Source of the DNA: Candidatus Gastranaerophilales bacterium
GTDB taxonomy: Bacteria > Cyanobacteriota > Vampirovibrionia > Gastranaerophilales > Gastranaerophilaceae
Direction of reading: 5' to 3'
Length of the DNA: 64,000 bases
Assembly (NCBI GenBank): GCA_944325895.1
Contig: CALVCA010000007.1
Coordinates: 1 to 64,000, forward strand
Every line of letters begins with the position of its first letter. Position 1 is the first letter of the stretch. A program made the translations under genes and the position numbers. Positions 8,340-16,441 of this stretch are shown piece after piece. A model generated the notes under the pieces. That model did not search any database and was not told where the DNA came from. It saw only the letters and a program-made list of their open reading frames with translations.

Positions 8340-9455
8340 TTAGATATTGTAAAATTCTTTTTTCAAAATGTCTTTAAGGTCATAATTTTTAAGTATATTC
8401 AAAATATTATCTGCGGTATTCGGTTTATAGTAAGGCGAAACAATATCGGAACAATTTGTTTTAAAGGCTTTGTCAATAGCTTTTAGAATATCATCCTTTT
8501 GAGGTTTACAATTGATAATAGAATTGCATTGCAGGCGTCCTTTTTGACGGTTGCCTATATTAACAGTCGGTTTATGAAACGCAGGCACTTCATATATGCC
8601 GCTTGATGAATTTCCAACAGCCATGTCAACAAATTTTAGACAGGAAAGGTATCTGAGCATACCGAGCGACTTATATGATTTAACATTTTTATGTGATTTT
8701 TCAAATTCTTTTATCAGTTCAAATATTTCTTCGTTGCCTTTATCGGAATTAGGGCAGGTAATGATTATATTTGTATTTTCAAGTTTTTCCAAAGCTTGTA
8801 AAAGCTCATTGAACTGCTGTTTTGAATTACCTTCAAGAGTTACCGGATGAAATGTAACTAAAAGATTTTTCTGTGCGAAATGAAAATCAAGTGATTTTTC
8901 CAGTTCTTCTTTTGAAAGCAGCGGAATAGTTTTTATGTTTTCAAGAGCCAAGGAGCCAAAGTTAAAAACTCTATCCGGATTTTCACCGAGCTGGATTACT
9001 CTTTTCCTTGATTCTTCGCAGCTTGTAAAATGCAGGTGGCTCATTTTGGTTATGGAATGTCTTATAGCTTCATCAACAGCACCTTCAGTTGTATCGCCTC
9101 CAAAAAGATGTGCAATAGGTACATTGCTAAGCATAGCTGCCTGAGCAACCCCCATAATTTCATATCTGTCACCTAACAGAACAACGAGATCAGGTTTAAG
9201 CTCCTGAAATGTTTGGTAAAATTTTTCTATACAAATAGCTAGTGTATGTGCCGGCTCTTTTTCTATTTCTATATCAATCTTTTTAGTTATTGGATTTTTT
9301 ATTTCATTGATTGTTTTTCCAAACTTGTCGGATAAATGCATGCCTGTTACCAAAAGCTGCAATTCTAAATCGGAATCATTTTCGATTTTTTCAATCAAAC
9401 GGCTCATTATACCGTATTCTGCACGTGTTGAGGTTACGAGTGCTATTTTTCGCAT
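8340..9455 (-). CDS. legG: LegG/NeuC-type hydrolysing NDP-sugar 2-epimerase
   Basis: A 371-residue UDP/GDP-N-acetylglucosamine 2-epimerase of the hydrolysing type (GT-B fold). It starts MRKIALVTSTRAEYGIMSRL, typical of NeuC/LegG. LLGDRYEIMG, HLFGGDTTEG and the C-terminal VGNSSSGIYEVPAF segment, which binds the nucleotide, are all visible. In legionaminic-acid synthesis this enzyme removes the nucleotide and inverts C2, giving 2,4-diacetamido-2,4,6-trideoxymannose. The start at 9455 overlaps the 3' end of legI by 13 bases and has GAGG nine bases upstream; the 19 upstream codons lie inside legI. The LegG rather than NeuC assignment rests on the LegB/LegC/LegH neighbours. Confidence 0.85.
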   Translation of the reverse strand: MRKIALVTSTRAEYGIMSRLIEKIENDSDLELQLLVTGMHLSDKFGKTINEIKNPITKKIDIEIEKEPAHTLAICIEKFYQTFQELKPDLVVLLGDRYEIMGVAQAAMLSNVPIAHLFGGDTTEGAVDEAIRHSITKMSHLHFTSCEESRKRVIQLGENPDRVFNFGSLALENIKTIPLLSKEELEKSLDFHFAQKNLLVTFHPVTLEGNSKQQFNELLQALEKLENTNIIITCPNSDKGNEEIFELIKEFEKSHKNVKSYKSLGMLRYLSCLKFVDMAVGNSSSGIYEVPAFHKPTVNIGNRQKGRLQCNSIINCKPQKDDILKAIDKAFKTNCSDIVSPYYKPNTADNILNILKNYDLKDILKKEFYNI

Positions 9456-10435
9456 ATCAATTCGTCCTCTAGGTAGTCTTTTGTTGCAACAGTTCCGACT
9501 ATTTCGTCCCATTTCATCGGTGAAATGCCGTTTCCTGGACGCTTGGTTGTAAGATTTTTTTCCGTAAAAATTTCACCTTTTTTTATATTACATTTTGCAA
9601 TAATGGATTTCCTGGCAATTGCAATATTTTTTATCTCGGCAGGCTGAGGCTCTTTTTTACCGTTACCGAAAGCTTTTTCAACATTTCTTATTGCTTTAAC
9701 CATTTGTTTTAATTCATCCGGCTCAAGGCTTGCTTTATGATCAGGACCTTCCATGTTTTTATCGAGCGTAAAATGTTTTTCTATTATCTCAGCTCCCATA
9801 GCCGCAGCCATTATAGGAATTTCAATTCCCTGCGTATGATCTGAATACCCGACAGGCAGATTGAATTTTGCTTTCAAAGTAAGCATGGCATTCATATTAA
9901 CAGCATCATAAGGACACGGGTACTCGGTTGTACAATGCAAAAGGCTGACGTTGCAGTCTTTTAACACATCCAGTGCAGCTTGAATTTCATCTAAAGCCGC
10001 CATGCCGGTTGAAAGTATAACATCTTTTTTAAATGAATTGATTTTTCTCAGATAAGGAAGATTAGTAATTTCGCCTGACGGAATTTTGAAAACATTAAGT
10101 CCGAGATTATTTAAAAAATTACAGCTTTCAAGGTCAAACGGAGTAGACAGGAACATTAATCCTTTATCTTCCGTGTATCTTTTCAATTCTTCAAAATCCT
10201 CAAAAGACAGTTCAAGTTTCTTTAACATTGTCGACTGATTATCATGATTTTTTGTATTTTCTATTTGATATTCAGCTTTTTGAGCAGATTTATTAACTAA
10301 ACTTTCTGTTTTGAAAGTCTGAAACTTAATACAATCAACACCGGCATTAACTGCATTGTCAATAAGCTGTTTTGCAATTTCTTTTGAACCGTTATGGTTT
10401 ACACCGGCTTCTGCTATTATAAAGACTTTATTCAT
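9443..10435 (-). CDS. legI: Legionaminic acid synthase (NeuB family)
   Basis: A 330-residue NeuB-type synthase. The N-terminal TIM barrel opens with FIIAEAGVNHNGS and contains KFQTF, PSGEITNLP, ILSTGMA and GYSDHTQGIE. The last 60 residues, after AIARKSI, form the antifreeze-like SAF domain. It condenses the LegG sugar with phosphoenolpyruvate to give the nine-carbon legionaminic acid. Two ATGs lie six bases apart. The second (10435) is chosen because TATAAT ends exactly six bases before it, whereas the first ATG would directly abut the -10 hexamer. legG follows with a 13-base overlap, so the two genes form one transcription unit separate from legH upstream. Confidence 0.88.
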   Translation of the reverse strand: MNKVFIIAEAGVNHNGSKEIAKQLIDNAVNAGVDCIKFQTFKTESLVNKSAQKAEYQIENTKNHDNQSTMLKKLELSFEDFEELKRYTEDKGLMFLSTPFDLESCNFLNNLGLNVFKIPSGEITNLPYLRKINSFKKDVILSTGMAALDEIQAALDVLKDCNVSLLHCTTEYPCPYDAVNMNAMLTLKAKFNLPVGYSDHTQGIEIPIMAAAMGAEIIEKHFTLDKNMEGPDHKASLEPDELKQMVKAIRNVEKAFGNGKKEPQPAEIKNIAIARKSIIAKCNIKKGEIFTEKNLTTKRPGNGISPMKWDEIVGTVATKDYLEDELICEK

Positions 10436-10450
10436 AAACATATTATAACA
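10436..10450 (-). promoter_or_regulatory. Extended -10 promoter of legI, predicted leaderless
   Basis: On the minus strand TGTTATAAT (10450-10442) is followed by six bases (ATGTTT) and the legI ATG at 10435. It decides between two adjacent start codons and splits the legionaminic-acid genes into two transcription units. Confidence 0.6.
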
Positions 10451-10494
10451 CAGTATTTGTTTTAATAAAATTTTCCCTTTTTGCAGGTTAATCC

Positions 10495-11076
10495 TTAAAT
10501 TTTTATTAGACTACCGGCTTTTAAAAAACTGTTTTCTTTAACGATAACTCCCTGCACAATCGTTGCGGAGCTTCCGACAAAGCTGTTTTGTTTGACTGTT
10601 ACATTGCCGTTTAATATTGCCCCGGTTGATATGTGGCAGTTATCTTCAACAATAGAATCATGTTCTATGAGAGCTTTTGAATTTATAATACAGTTACACC
10701 CGATTTTAACGACAGCGTTTATTTCAGCCCCGTGCATAACTATTGTCCCTTCACCGATTTCACTGTATTTTGAAACATATGCATGCGGCGAAATTACTGT
10801 TGCAATGTTTGCATTGAGTTTTTTTAATATATTAAAAAGTTCTATCCTTTTAAATGGTGATTGGATTTGACCTAATGTTATCAGAAAATAGTTATCATTT
10901 GATATATAGTTTTTGATATTATCATCGCAGTCAATAATTTTATACCCTAAAATGTTCGATCCTATTTTTTCTTTTAAATCAATAAGCCCTAAAATATTAT
11001 ATTGTTTTGTTGATTCAATGACATCAATACATGATTTGGCATGACCGCCTGCACCTATAAGTATTAAATTTTTCAT
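10495..11076 (-). CDS. legH: LegH/PglD-type sugar N-acetyltransferase
   Basis: A 193-residue NeuD/PglD/LegH-family acyltransferase. The N-terminal Rossmann-like half begins NLILIGAGGHAKSCIDVI, and the C-terminal half is a left-handed beta-helix of hexapeptide repeats (IGCNCIINSKALIEHD, GNVTVKQNSFVGSSATI). PglD-like enzymes acetylate the 4-amino group of NDP-4-amino-4,6-dideoxy-GlcNAc. The partner aminotransferase, LegC, is directly upstream and its stop overlaps this start as ATGA. The 54-base gap to legI downstream carries the legI promoter. Confidence 0.82.
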   Translation of the reverse strand: MKNLILIGAGGHAKSCIDVIESTKQYNILGLIDLKEKIGSNILGYKIIDCDDNIKNYISNDNYFLITLGQIQSPFKRIELFNILKKLNANIATVISPHAYVSKYSEIGEGTIVMHGAEINAVVKIGCNCIINSKALIEHDSIVEDNCHISTGAILNGNVTVKQNSFVGSSATIVQGVIVKENSFLKAGSLIKI

Positions 11077-12170
11077 AACCTGACTCCGCTTGGGATGTTG
11101 ACAATTCGTTCTTCAAGCCATTTAGCGTTTGTTAAATCGCCGCAGGTGCAGTTTTTATACATATCAAGTTCATTCATCAGTGTCCAAATAGGTCTTGTCA
11201 TTACCCCGTTATCATTTGTGTATGTCAAAAATTCATCACGTTCTTTTTTATTTTCACATTTTATGGCTTGCAGCCAATAGTTTGATTTACAATTTTCAGG
11301 TTCGGATACAAATCTGTCTTTGAAATAATTTTTGTAAATTTCAGCCAATTCTCTTTTGTTGGCAAGAATTTTGTCGATTTTTTCAAGTTGTGCAAGCCCT
11401 AATGCTGCATTCAAATTAGGCATTCTGTAATTATACCCGACTGCATCATGTCTAAATTCCCACCTGTGCGGAATTTTAGCCTGTGTTGAAAGGTGTTTGG
11501 CACGGTCGGCGAGTTTTTCGTCATTAAACAGAAGCATCCCGCCGCCTCCGGTTGTAATTGTTTTGTTACCGTTAAAACTCATTGCGGCTGATTGCCCCCA
11601 GTTGCCTGTATGAATACCTTTATAGAAACTTCCGATACTTTCTGCACAATCTTCAATCAGAATAACCCCATGCCGGTCGGATACTTCCTTAATCTCATCT
11701 ATTCTGCAAGGATGACCGAATGTGTGCATCGGAACGACAGCTTTTATGTCTTTGTTTTTTTTCAAAAAATCATCTAATTTTTCAGGACTCAAGCCCATTG
11801 TATCTTTGTCAACATCAACAAAAACAGGTTCTGCCCCGCAATATTTAATTGCGTTTGCCGTTGCAATAAAGGTCAGAGGCTGTGTAACAACTTTATCCCC
11901 CGGTTTTATTCCGGCAATAATCATGCATAAATGCAGTGCGTTTGTACCGTTAACGCAAGCAACAGCTCTTTTTACACCGCAAAATTCTGCAATTTTGTTT
12001 TCAAAATCCACAACAAATTGCCCGACACTTGAAACAAATGTTGATTTAATACATTCTGTAGTAAGTTCAATTTCACGGTTGTCGAAATAAGGCGGATGAA
12101 GAGGCAATACTTCCGCTCTAAAAACATTTTTTATAAATTCAACATCTTGCTTAAACATTTGCGACATCAT
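11073..12170 (-). CDS. legC: LegC-type PLP-dependent aminotransferase
   Basis: A 365-residue DegT/DnrJ/EryC1-family sugar aminotransferase. SFNGNKTITTGGGG carries the PLP lysine, and VVPMHTFGHPC and LIEDCAESIG are the usual cofactor-side motifs. It should aminate the 4-keto sugar made by LegB. The ATG at 12170 has GGAG about eight bases upstream. A nearby feature matters for expression: if the G tract in the upstream amidotransferase gene lost one base, that frame would read about 20 bases into legC and stop at 12151, changing how the two genes are coupled. Confidence 0.88.
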   Translation of the reverse strand: MMSQMFKQDVEFIKNVFRAEVLPLHPPYFDNREIELTTECIKSTFVSSVGQFVVDFENKIAEFCGVKRAVACVNGTNALHLCMIIAGIKPGDKVVTQPLTFIATANAIKYCGAEPVFVDVDKDTMGLSPEKLDDFLKKNKDIKAVVPMHTFGHPCRIDEIKEVSDRHGVILIEDCAESIGSFYKGIHTGNWGQSAAMSFNGNKTITTGGGGMLLFNDEKLADRAKHLSTQAKIPHRWEFRHDAVGYNYRMPNLNAALGLAQLEKIDKILANKRELAEIYKNYFKDRFVSEPENCKSNYWLQAIKCENKKERDEFLTYTNDNGVMTRPIWTLMNELDMYKNCTCGDLTNAKWLEERIVNIPSGVRL

Positions 12171-12184
12171 ATTTTAATCTCCAT

Positions 12185-13291
12185 TTATACGCATGCGGCA
12201 AGGGGGGGGGTGAGTATCTGAGCCGCTTCGAACAAGTCTTTGTTATAAAATTTGTCAATAATCGCCCAAAATTCTTCTTCTGTATAGCCGCAAAATTCGC
12301 AAAAATCTCTGACGCTCAGCGGGTCTAAAAATGCGTCGTGGTGTTTTACAAGTTCTACAGCTTCTTCACGTGTAATCATGCCGTATCGTACCATTCTTGC
12401 GGCATAGTCAGTTGCAAACTGGTGTCCGAATTTTGGATATTTTAACCATGAATGTACAAGGTATGCTCTTGAATCAACCTGATCAAAATCTTCTACATGA
12501 TGTTGTCTTCTCCATTCATCACTTAAATCCTTGAAACCTAAACTTTTAGCAATCTCAAGATTTGTAAAACTGTTCCAAGGGATAAAGTATGAAACGTAAA
12601 TAGGATCTATTTCATCCAAATCTTTATCACTTAAAGAATTTGTTAAATACAATTCATGTTTTGAGACACCTGTTTCTCGGATTATTTCATCTATGTCCAT
12701 ATCAGAGGCAACACCGTTTTTAAGAATTCCTCTTGCACTGTAGGTGTCATTGTCATCACTGCCGCCGTATTCATAGCTTACATTTTCTCCGTAAACCAAT
12801 AACGGTGTATTAAATTTTTTAGCCATCATCAAAGGATATGTATAAATTAATCTATCGATATACCAGGTCGGTTTGCCAAATTTTTCAAAGGTATAACGCA
12901 TAATTTTCTTTTGTGCTCTGATATTTGGTTTTAAACTTATTAATTCACAGCCAAAAGCTTCTGAAATATTTCTTAAATTATGTTTTCCGGCCTCTGTCAT
13001 AGGAAAATTATCTTCTACTGTAAAGAGTATGGGATTCATTTTCAATTTATTTTTAAATAAGTCGACCTGATAATGCGAATCTTTTCCGCCGGAAACAGCT
13101 ATGGCACAATCCCATCCGTCACCGTTCATTCCTCTGTATTTGTCACACAGAGCTTCTAATTCTTTATATCGTTTGTCCCAGTCTATTGTTTTTCTTTTTT
13201 CATATGCCTGACAAGCAGAACAAATACCTTCTTCGTTAAAACTAATTCCCGGTCTTGTATCCGGCATAACACATTTTTTACAAAATTTCAT
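12185..13291 (-). CDS. N-acetyl sugar amidotransferase (PseA/WbpG family), possibly phase-variable 3' end
   Basis: A 368-residue amidotransferase. The four N-terminal cysteines (FCKKCVMP and ICSACQAYE) form a zinc-binding cluster. IAVSGGKDSHYQ is the PP-loop of ATP-pyrophosphatases. Family members (PseA, WbpG) convert an N-acetyl group of a nonulosonic acid or diamino sugar to an acetamidino group, usually with glutaminase partners encoded elsewhere; none is seen here. The last codons cross a run of nine C (coding strand; 12202-12210), giving the tail ILTPPLAACV. With eight C the frame would continue to a longer tail containing YKWRLKYDV, which looks more like a normal C-terminus. The gene precedes legC with a 14-base gap. 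Confidence 0.85.
   Translation of the reverse strand: MKFCKKCVMPDTRPGISFNEEGICSACQAYEKRKTIDWDKRYKELEALCDKYRGMNGDGWDCAIAVSGGKDSHYQVDLFKNKLKMNPILFTVEDNFPMTEAGKHNLRNISEAFGCELISLKPNIRAQKKIMRYTFEKFGKPTWYIDRLIYTYPLMMAKKFNTPLLVYGENVSYEYGGSDDNDTYSARGILKNGVASDMDIDEIIRETGVSKHELYLTNSLSDKDLDEIDPIYVSYFIPWNSFTNLEIAKSLGFKDLSDEWRRQHHVEDFDQVDSRAYLVHSWLKYPKFGHQFATDYAARMVRYGMITREEAVELVKHHDAFLDPLSVRDFCEFCGYTEEEFWAIIDKFYNKDLFEAAQILTPPLAACV
12202..12210. repeat. G9/C9 homopolymer tract
   Basis: Nine consecutive G on the plus strand, striking in an AT-rich sequence, at the 3' end of the amidotransferase gene. The three possible lengths (modulo 3) give three different C-termini with stops at different distances from legC. 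Such tracts drive phase variation in surface-glycan genes of other bacteria. Confidence 0.8.
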
Positions 13292-13299
13292 ATAACCTC

Positions 13300-14289
13300 T
13301 TATACATTATAAATATCTGCTTTATATTTCTTTAAATTATCTTTGTTACTGAACCATCTAACGGTTTCTTCAAGTCCTCGTCTTATATCGTATTCCGGTT
13401 TGAAATTAGTTAATGTCATAATTTTTGAATTATCACACCACAGGCGGTTTACTTCGGAATTTTTTGGTCTGAGTCTTTGTTTATCCGTTACAAATTCAAC
13501 ATCACTGTTCATAATTTCTTTAATCAGGTTTAAAGTATCACCGATTGAAATTTCAAAGTTTGATCCTATATTTATTTCTTCACCTATTGCCTTATCGCAA
13601 TTTGCAAGAGCTACAAATCCTGAACAGGTATCTTTTACATAGTTAAAATCTCTTGTCGGAGTTGTATCGCCGAGTTTAATTTGTTTTTTACCTGCGGCAA
13701 TTTGTGTAATTATGGTCGGAATAACTGCCCTTGCGGATTGTCTTGGACCGTAAGTATTGAAAGGTCTTGCAATTATAACCGGCAAATCAAATGCATTGTT
13801 AAAACTTTTTGCAATTGCATCAGCACCGATTTTGGTTGCTGAATACGGTGATTGCGGCTGTTTAGGGTGTTTTTCATCAATCGGAACATATTGAGCCGTT
13901 CCGTAAACTTCGCTGGTGGATGTGATAATAACTTTTTCAACATTATTATCAAGTGCTGCCTGACAAACATTCAAGGTACCTTTAATATTGGTATCCACAT
14001 AACTTTCAGGAGCAATATATGAATAAGGAATTGCGATTAATGCCGCAAGGTGAAAAATTATATCAACATCTTTTGAAATATGTCTTATGTAATTGTTATC
14101 CCTTACATCTCCGCAAAGAACTTCAATATCGTTTTTGCATTCCACATCTTCAAGCCATCCCCAGTTGTTAAAAGAATTATACTGAGATAAAGCCTTAACT
14201 TTAGCACCTTCTTTTACTAATCTTTCGGTTAAATGTGATCCGATAAATCCGTCTGCACCTGTTATTAATACTTTTTTGTTTCTTAACAT
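13300..14289 (-). CDS. legB: LegB-type NAD-dependent NDP-sugar 4,6-dehydratase
   Basis: A 329-residue extended short-chain dehydrogenase. KVLITGADGFIGSHL is the dinucleotide-binding glycine motif, TSTSEVYG carries the active-site threonine/serine region, and YSATKIGAD holds the catalytic Tyr-x3-Lys. RPFNTYGPRQSARAVIP is typical of LegB and related dehydratases. It should convert GDP- or UDP-GlcNAc to the 4-keto-6-deoxy sugar that LegC aminates. It has an AAAGGATAAAT ribosome binding site and lies five bases after the DUF115/Maf-like gene, so it is in the same operon. Confidence 0.88.
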   Translation of the reverse strand: MLRNKKVLITGADGFIGSHLTERLVKEGAKVKALSQYNSFNNWGWLEDVECKNDIEVLCGDVRDNNYIRHISKDVDIIFHLAALIAIPYSYIAPESYVDTNIKGTLNVCQAALDNNVEKVIITSTSEVYGTAQYVPIDEKHPKQPQSPYSATKIGADAIAKSFNNAFDLPVIIARPFNTYGPRQSARAVIPTIITQIAAGKKQIKLGDTTPTRDFNYVKDTCSGFVALANCDKAIGEEINIGSNFEISIGDTLNLIKEIMNSDVEFVTDKQRLRPKNSEVNRLWCDNSKIMTLTNFKPEYDIRRGLEETVRWFSNKDNLKKYKADIYNV

Positions 14290-14293
14290 TTAT

Positions 14294-15133
14294 TTATCCT
14301 TTAATAATTTCTACATTCTTTAATTCAGGATGTTCATCTACATAGTTTTGTGTATAAACATCTTTAAATAAACCTTTTAATTTGACCGGATTAATTGAAA
14401 TTATTTCTGTATCTTTAAAATACATGTTTTTATATTCCGCAAATTGCAGCCAATAATTATATTGACTTATTATTTCCGTATTATCAGAGTTTTTATCGAA
14501 TGCATGTCCCCAGTTGCAATCAAATCCGACTAAATAAATATTTTTTATATTAGTCAACAGCAAAAATTGTAATACTGCAAAAACAGTTCCGCAAAAATAA
14601 ATAAAAGGTTCAGCGGTAATGTCAATCGGATAAAATGTTTTTTTCGGACGTCTGCAGTTCAGTACATAAAATTCTTTCTTTTTTATTCTTGAAATTGTAG
14701 AATAGCTGATTCTAAAATTATTATTGCAAGTGTGCAAACCTAAAAATTTTATACATGTTTCAGGTTTGTAGTTTATAAATTCTTCATTTTCTTCTTGCAG
14801 CGGGAAGTTATCTTGTGCAAATAAATAGTCAAAATTTATGTAATCTAATTTGTATGCTCTGTTTATACCGATATGTATAACGTCAGATAACGGTTTATAA
14901 TATTCCAAACTCAGACCTCCGCCGATAATTACAGCTGATTTACCGGTATAAATTCCTCTGTATTTCTCCAAATCAGGATGAAATTTTGCTGCCAATGTAT
15001 AAGCACGTAAATCGTTTAATGTAACCTGCTTATCTATTTTTCTTTTGAACTTAAATTTAACATTACATATTTTATATATGGCGTGTTTATTTGTATATGT
15101 GATAGTTACAAATTTATTTAACAGTTTGTTCAT
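14294..15133 (-). CDS. DUF115/Maf-like protein, candidate nonulosonate transferase
   Basis: A 279-residue protein. The region SAVIIGGGLSLEYYKPL near residue 66 and the later CGTVFAVLQFLLL...NIYLVGFDCNWG resemble the nucleotide-binding core shared by DUF115/MptE-like proteins, Maf flagellin glycosyltransferases and GT42 sialyltransferases. Maf proteins transfer pseudaminic or legionaminic acid. Because this gene lies between the LicD/TagD pair and legB, it is a reasonable candidate for the enzyme that attaches legionaminic acid, but that is inference. It overlaps the cytidylyltransferase gene by 20 bases. It has no signal peptide; the N-terminus is lysine rich. Confidence 0.5.
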   Translation of the reverse strand: MNKLLNKFVTITYTNKHAIYKICNVKFKFKRKIDKQVTLNDLRAYTLAAKFHPDLEKYRGIYTGKSAVIIGGGLSLEYYKPLSDVIHIGINRAYKLDYINFDYLFAQDNFPLQEENEEFINYKPETCIKFLGLHTCNNNFRISYSTISRIKKKEFYVLNCRRPKKTFYPIDITAEPFIYFCGTVFAVLQFLLLTNIKNIYLVGFDCNWGHAFDKNSDNTEIISQYNYWLQFAEYKNMYFKDTEIISINPVKLKGLFKDVYTQNYVDEHPELKNVEIIKG

Positions 15134-15515
15134 TTTTTAAATATTCCTTTGTTTGCGTGCTTGAAACATCAGGTGTTCTAGGCAGATATACAACTTCACA
15201 ATAATCTTTCAAAAAATCAAATTTTCCCTGCCAATCATCACCCATTACAAAAATATCAGCTTGATATTTTTTAATATCATCTATTTTTTGTTCCCAGTTG
15301 TCTTCCGGTATGACTAAATCAACATACCGGCATGCTTCTAAAATAGTTTTTCTTTGTTCGTATGTATAATACGATTTCTTATTTTTTATTGTATTAAATT
15401 CATCGCTTGATAACGCTACTATCAAATAATCTCCTAGAGCTTTTGCTCTTTTTAAAAGATTAATATGTCCGTAGTGCAATACATCATATGTCCCGTATGT
15501 TATAACTCTTTTCAT
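15114..15515 (-). CDS. tagD: Glycerol-3-phosphate cytidylyltransferase (TagD-like)
   Basis: A 133-residue protein, the full length of TagD-type enzymes. It begins RVITYGTYDVLHYGHINLL with the HxGH motif, has MGDDWQGKFD, and ends with the RTPDVSSTQTK segment corresponding to the RTEGISTT signature. It should make CDP-glycerol from CTP and sn-glycerol 3-phosphate. It overlaps the stop of the LicD gene as ATGA, so the two are translationally coupled, and CDP-glycerol may be a donor for that LicD. Related short cytidylyltransferases use other phosphorylated alcohols, so the substrate is inferred. Confidence 0.8.
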   Translation of the reverse strand: MKRVITYGTYDVLHYGHINLLKRAKALGDYLIVALSSDEFNTIKNKKSYYTYEQRKTILEACRYVDLVIPEDNWEQKIDDIKKYQADIFVMGDDWQGKFDFLKDYCEVVYLPRTPDVSSTQTKEYLKNEQTVK

Positions 15516-16441
15516 TTTTTTATTAATCCTTGTATTAATTTTTTCTCTTCCGGCTCCAGCGGGATGTACATTATATGTCCTAAAGAAATTTTTTTGGGAT
15601 ATGCTAAATAATTTCCGTATACGTCTTTTAAGTATTTTTCGTGATTATTTATGCATGGATATAATTTGCCTTCAAATTCAATTTGTTTAAGCGGAAATAT
15701 AGTTTCATAATTATGTATAAATTTTTTCCACATATGCCTGAAATCACATCCCCAAATTACATCCATATTTTGTAAATTCGGATTGTTAAAATCTTTTCTT
15801 AAAGTTTTATATTTTTCATATACTTCAGCTTCAGTTGTAAAGTTAATTTTTTTGATAAAATTTTTTCTGATTTTTTTACAAACTTCAGTATATTTTAGTT
15901 GTTCATCTTCTGATAATTTTTTATTAAAGAAGTCATAAGGAAATATATCCAAAAACAGATGAGAAAATTTTTTGTGGTACATTTTTAATAATACACTTTT
16001 GGACGAGGGATTATAATGAAGCTTTACATATAAGTCATCATCTTTTTTTACGGAATCAAATTTTTCCATTAAGATTTCATAATTTTCTCTCATCATGCCG
16101 ACATCAATATCATCATCCCAAGGAATAAAACCTTTATGTCTGACAGCCCCTAATAACGCTCCAAAATCAAGCCAATATTCCAGGTTTAATTGTTTACATA
16201 CATAGTCCAGTTCGTTTAATAAATATAATCCTGCCAATTGTATTTCTCTAACTTGTCCGGTTGCAGGCGGCAGCTTTGTTGTATCAAAATTTTCTTTTTT
16301 GAATTTGAGATAAGGGTTTTGTTTCCGCTGCTTAAGATAATATAATTTAGGGAATTTTATTTTAAAACCCAATAATTTGATTAATTTACGTTTTTCGGAA
16401 TCATTACTTATTGAAAAAATATTTTTTAATAAATTAATCAT
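15512..16441 (-). CDS. LicD-family phosphotransferase
   Basis: A 309-residue LicD protein. The signature LDFGALLGAVRHKGFIPWDD followed by DIDVGM contains the metal-binding acidic residues of this nucleotidyltransferase-fold family. LicD proteins move phosphocholine, or other phospho-alcohol groups, from a CDP-linked donor to a glycan. Two donors could be made by this locus: CDP-glycerol from the coupled TagD-like gene, and CMP-hydroxyethylphosphonate from the neighbouring phosphonate operon. The tight coupling with TagD favours the first; the second is the more interesting possibility. It overlaps the GT2 gene upstream by eight bases. Confidence 0.82.
   Translation of the reverse strand: MINLLKNIFSISNDSEKRKLIKLLGFKIKFPKLYYLKQRKQNPYLKFKKENFDTTKLPPATGQVREIQLAGLYLLNELDYVCKQLNLEYWLDFGALLGAVRHKGFIPWDDDIDVGMMRENYEILMEKFDSVKKDDDLYVKLHYNPSSKSVLLKMYHKKFSHLFLDIFPYDFFNKKLSEDEQLKYTEVCKKIRKNFIKKINFTTEAEVYEKYKTLRKDFNNPNLQNMDVIWGCDFRHMWKKFIHNYETIFPLKQIEFEGKLYPCINNHEKYLKDVYGNYLAYPKKISLGHIMYIPLEPEEKKLIQGLIKK

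Noticed and set aside
8222-8340. A separate small gene in the gap before the XRE regulator
   Set aside because: No frame with a ribosome binding site; only imperfect inverted repeats that may be an operator.
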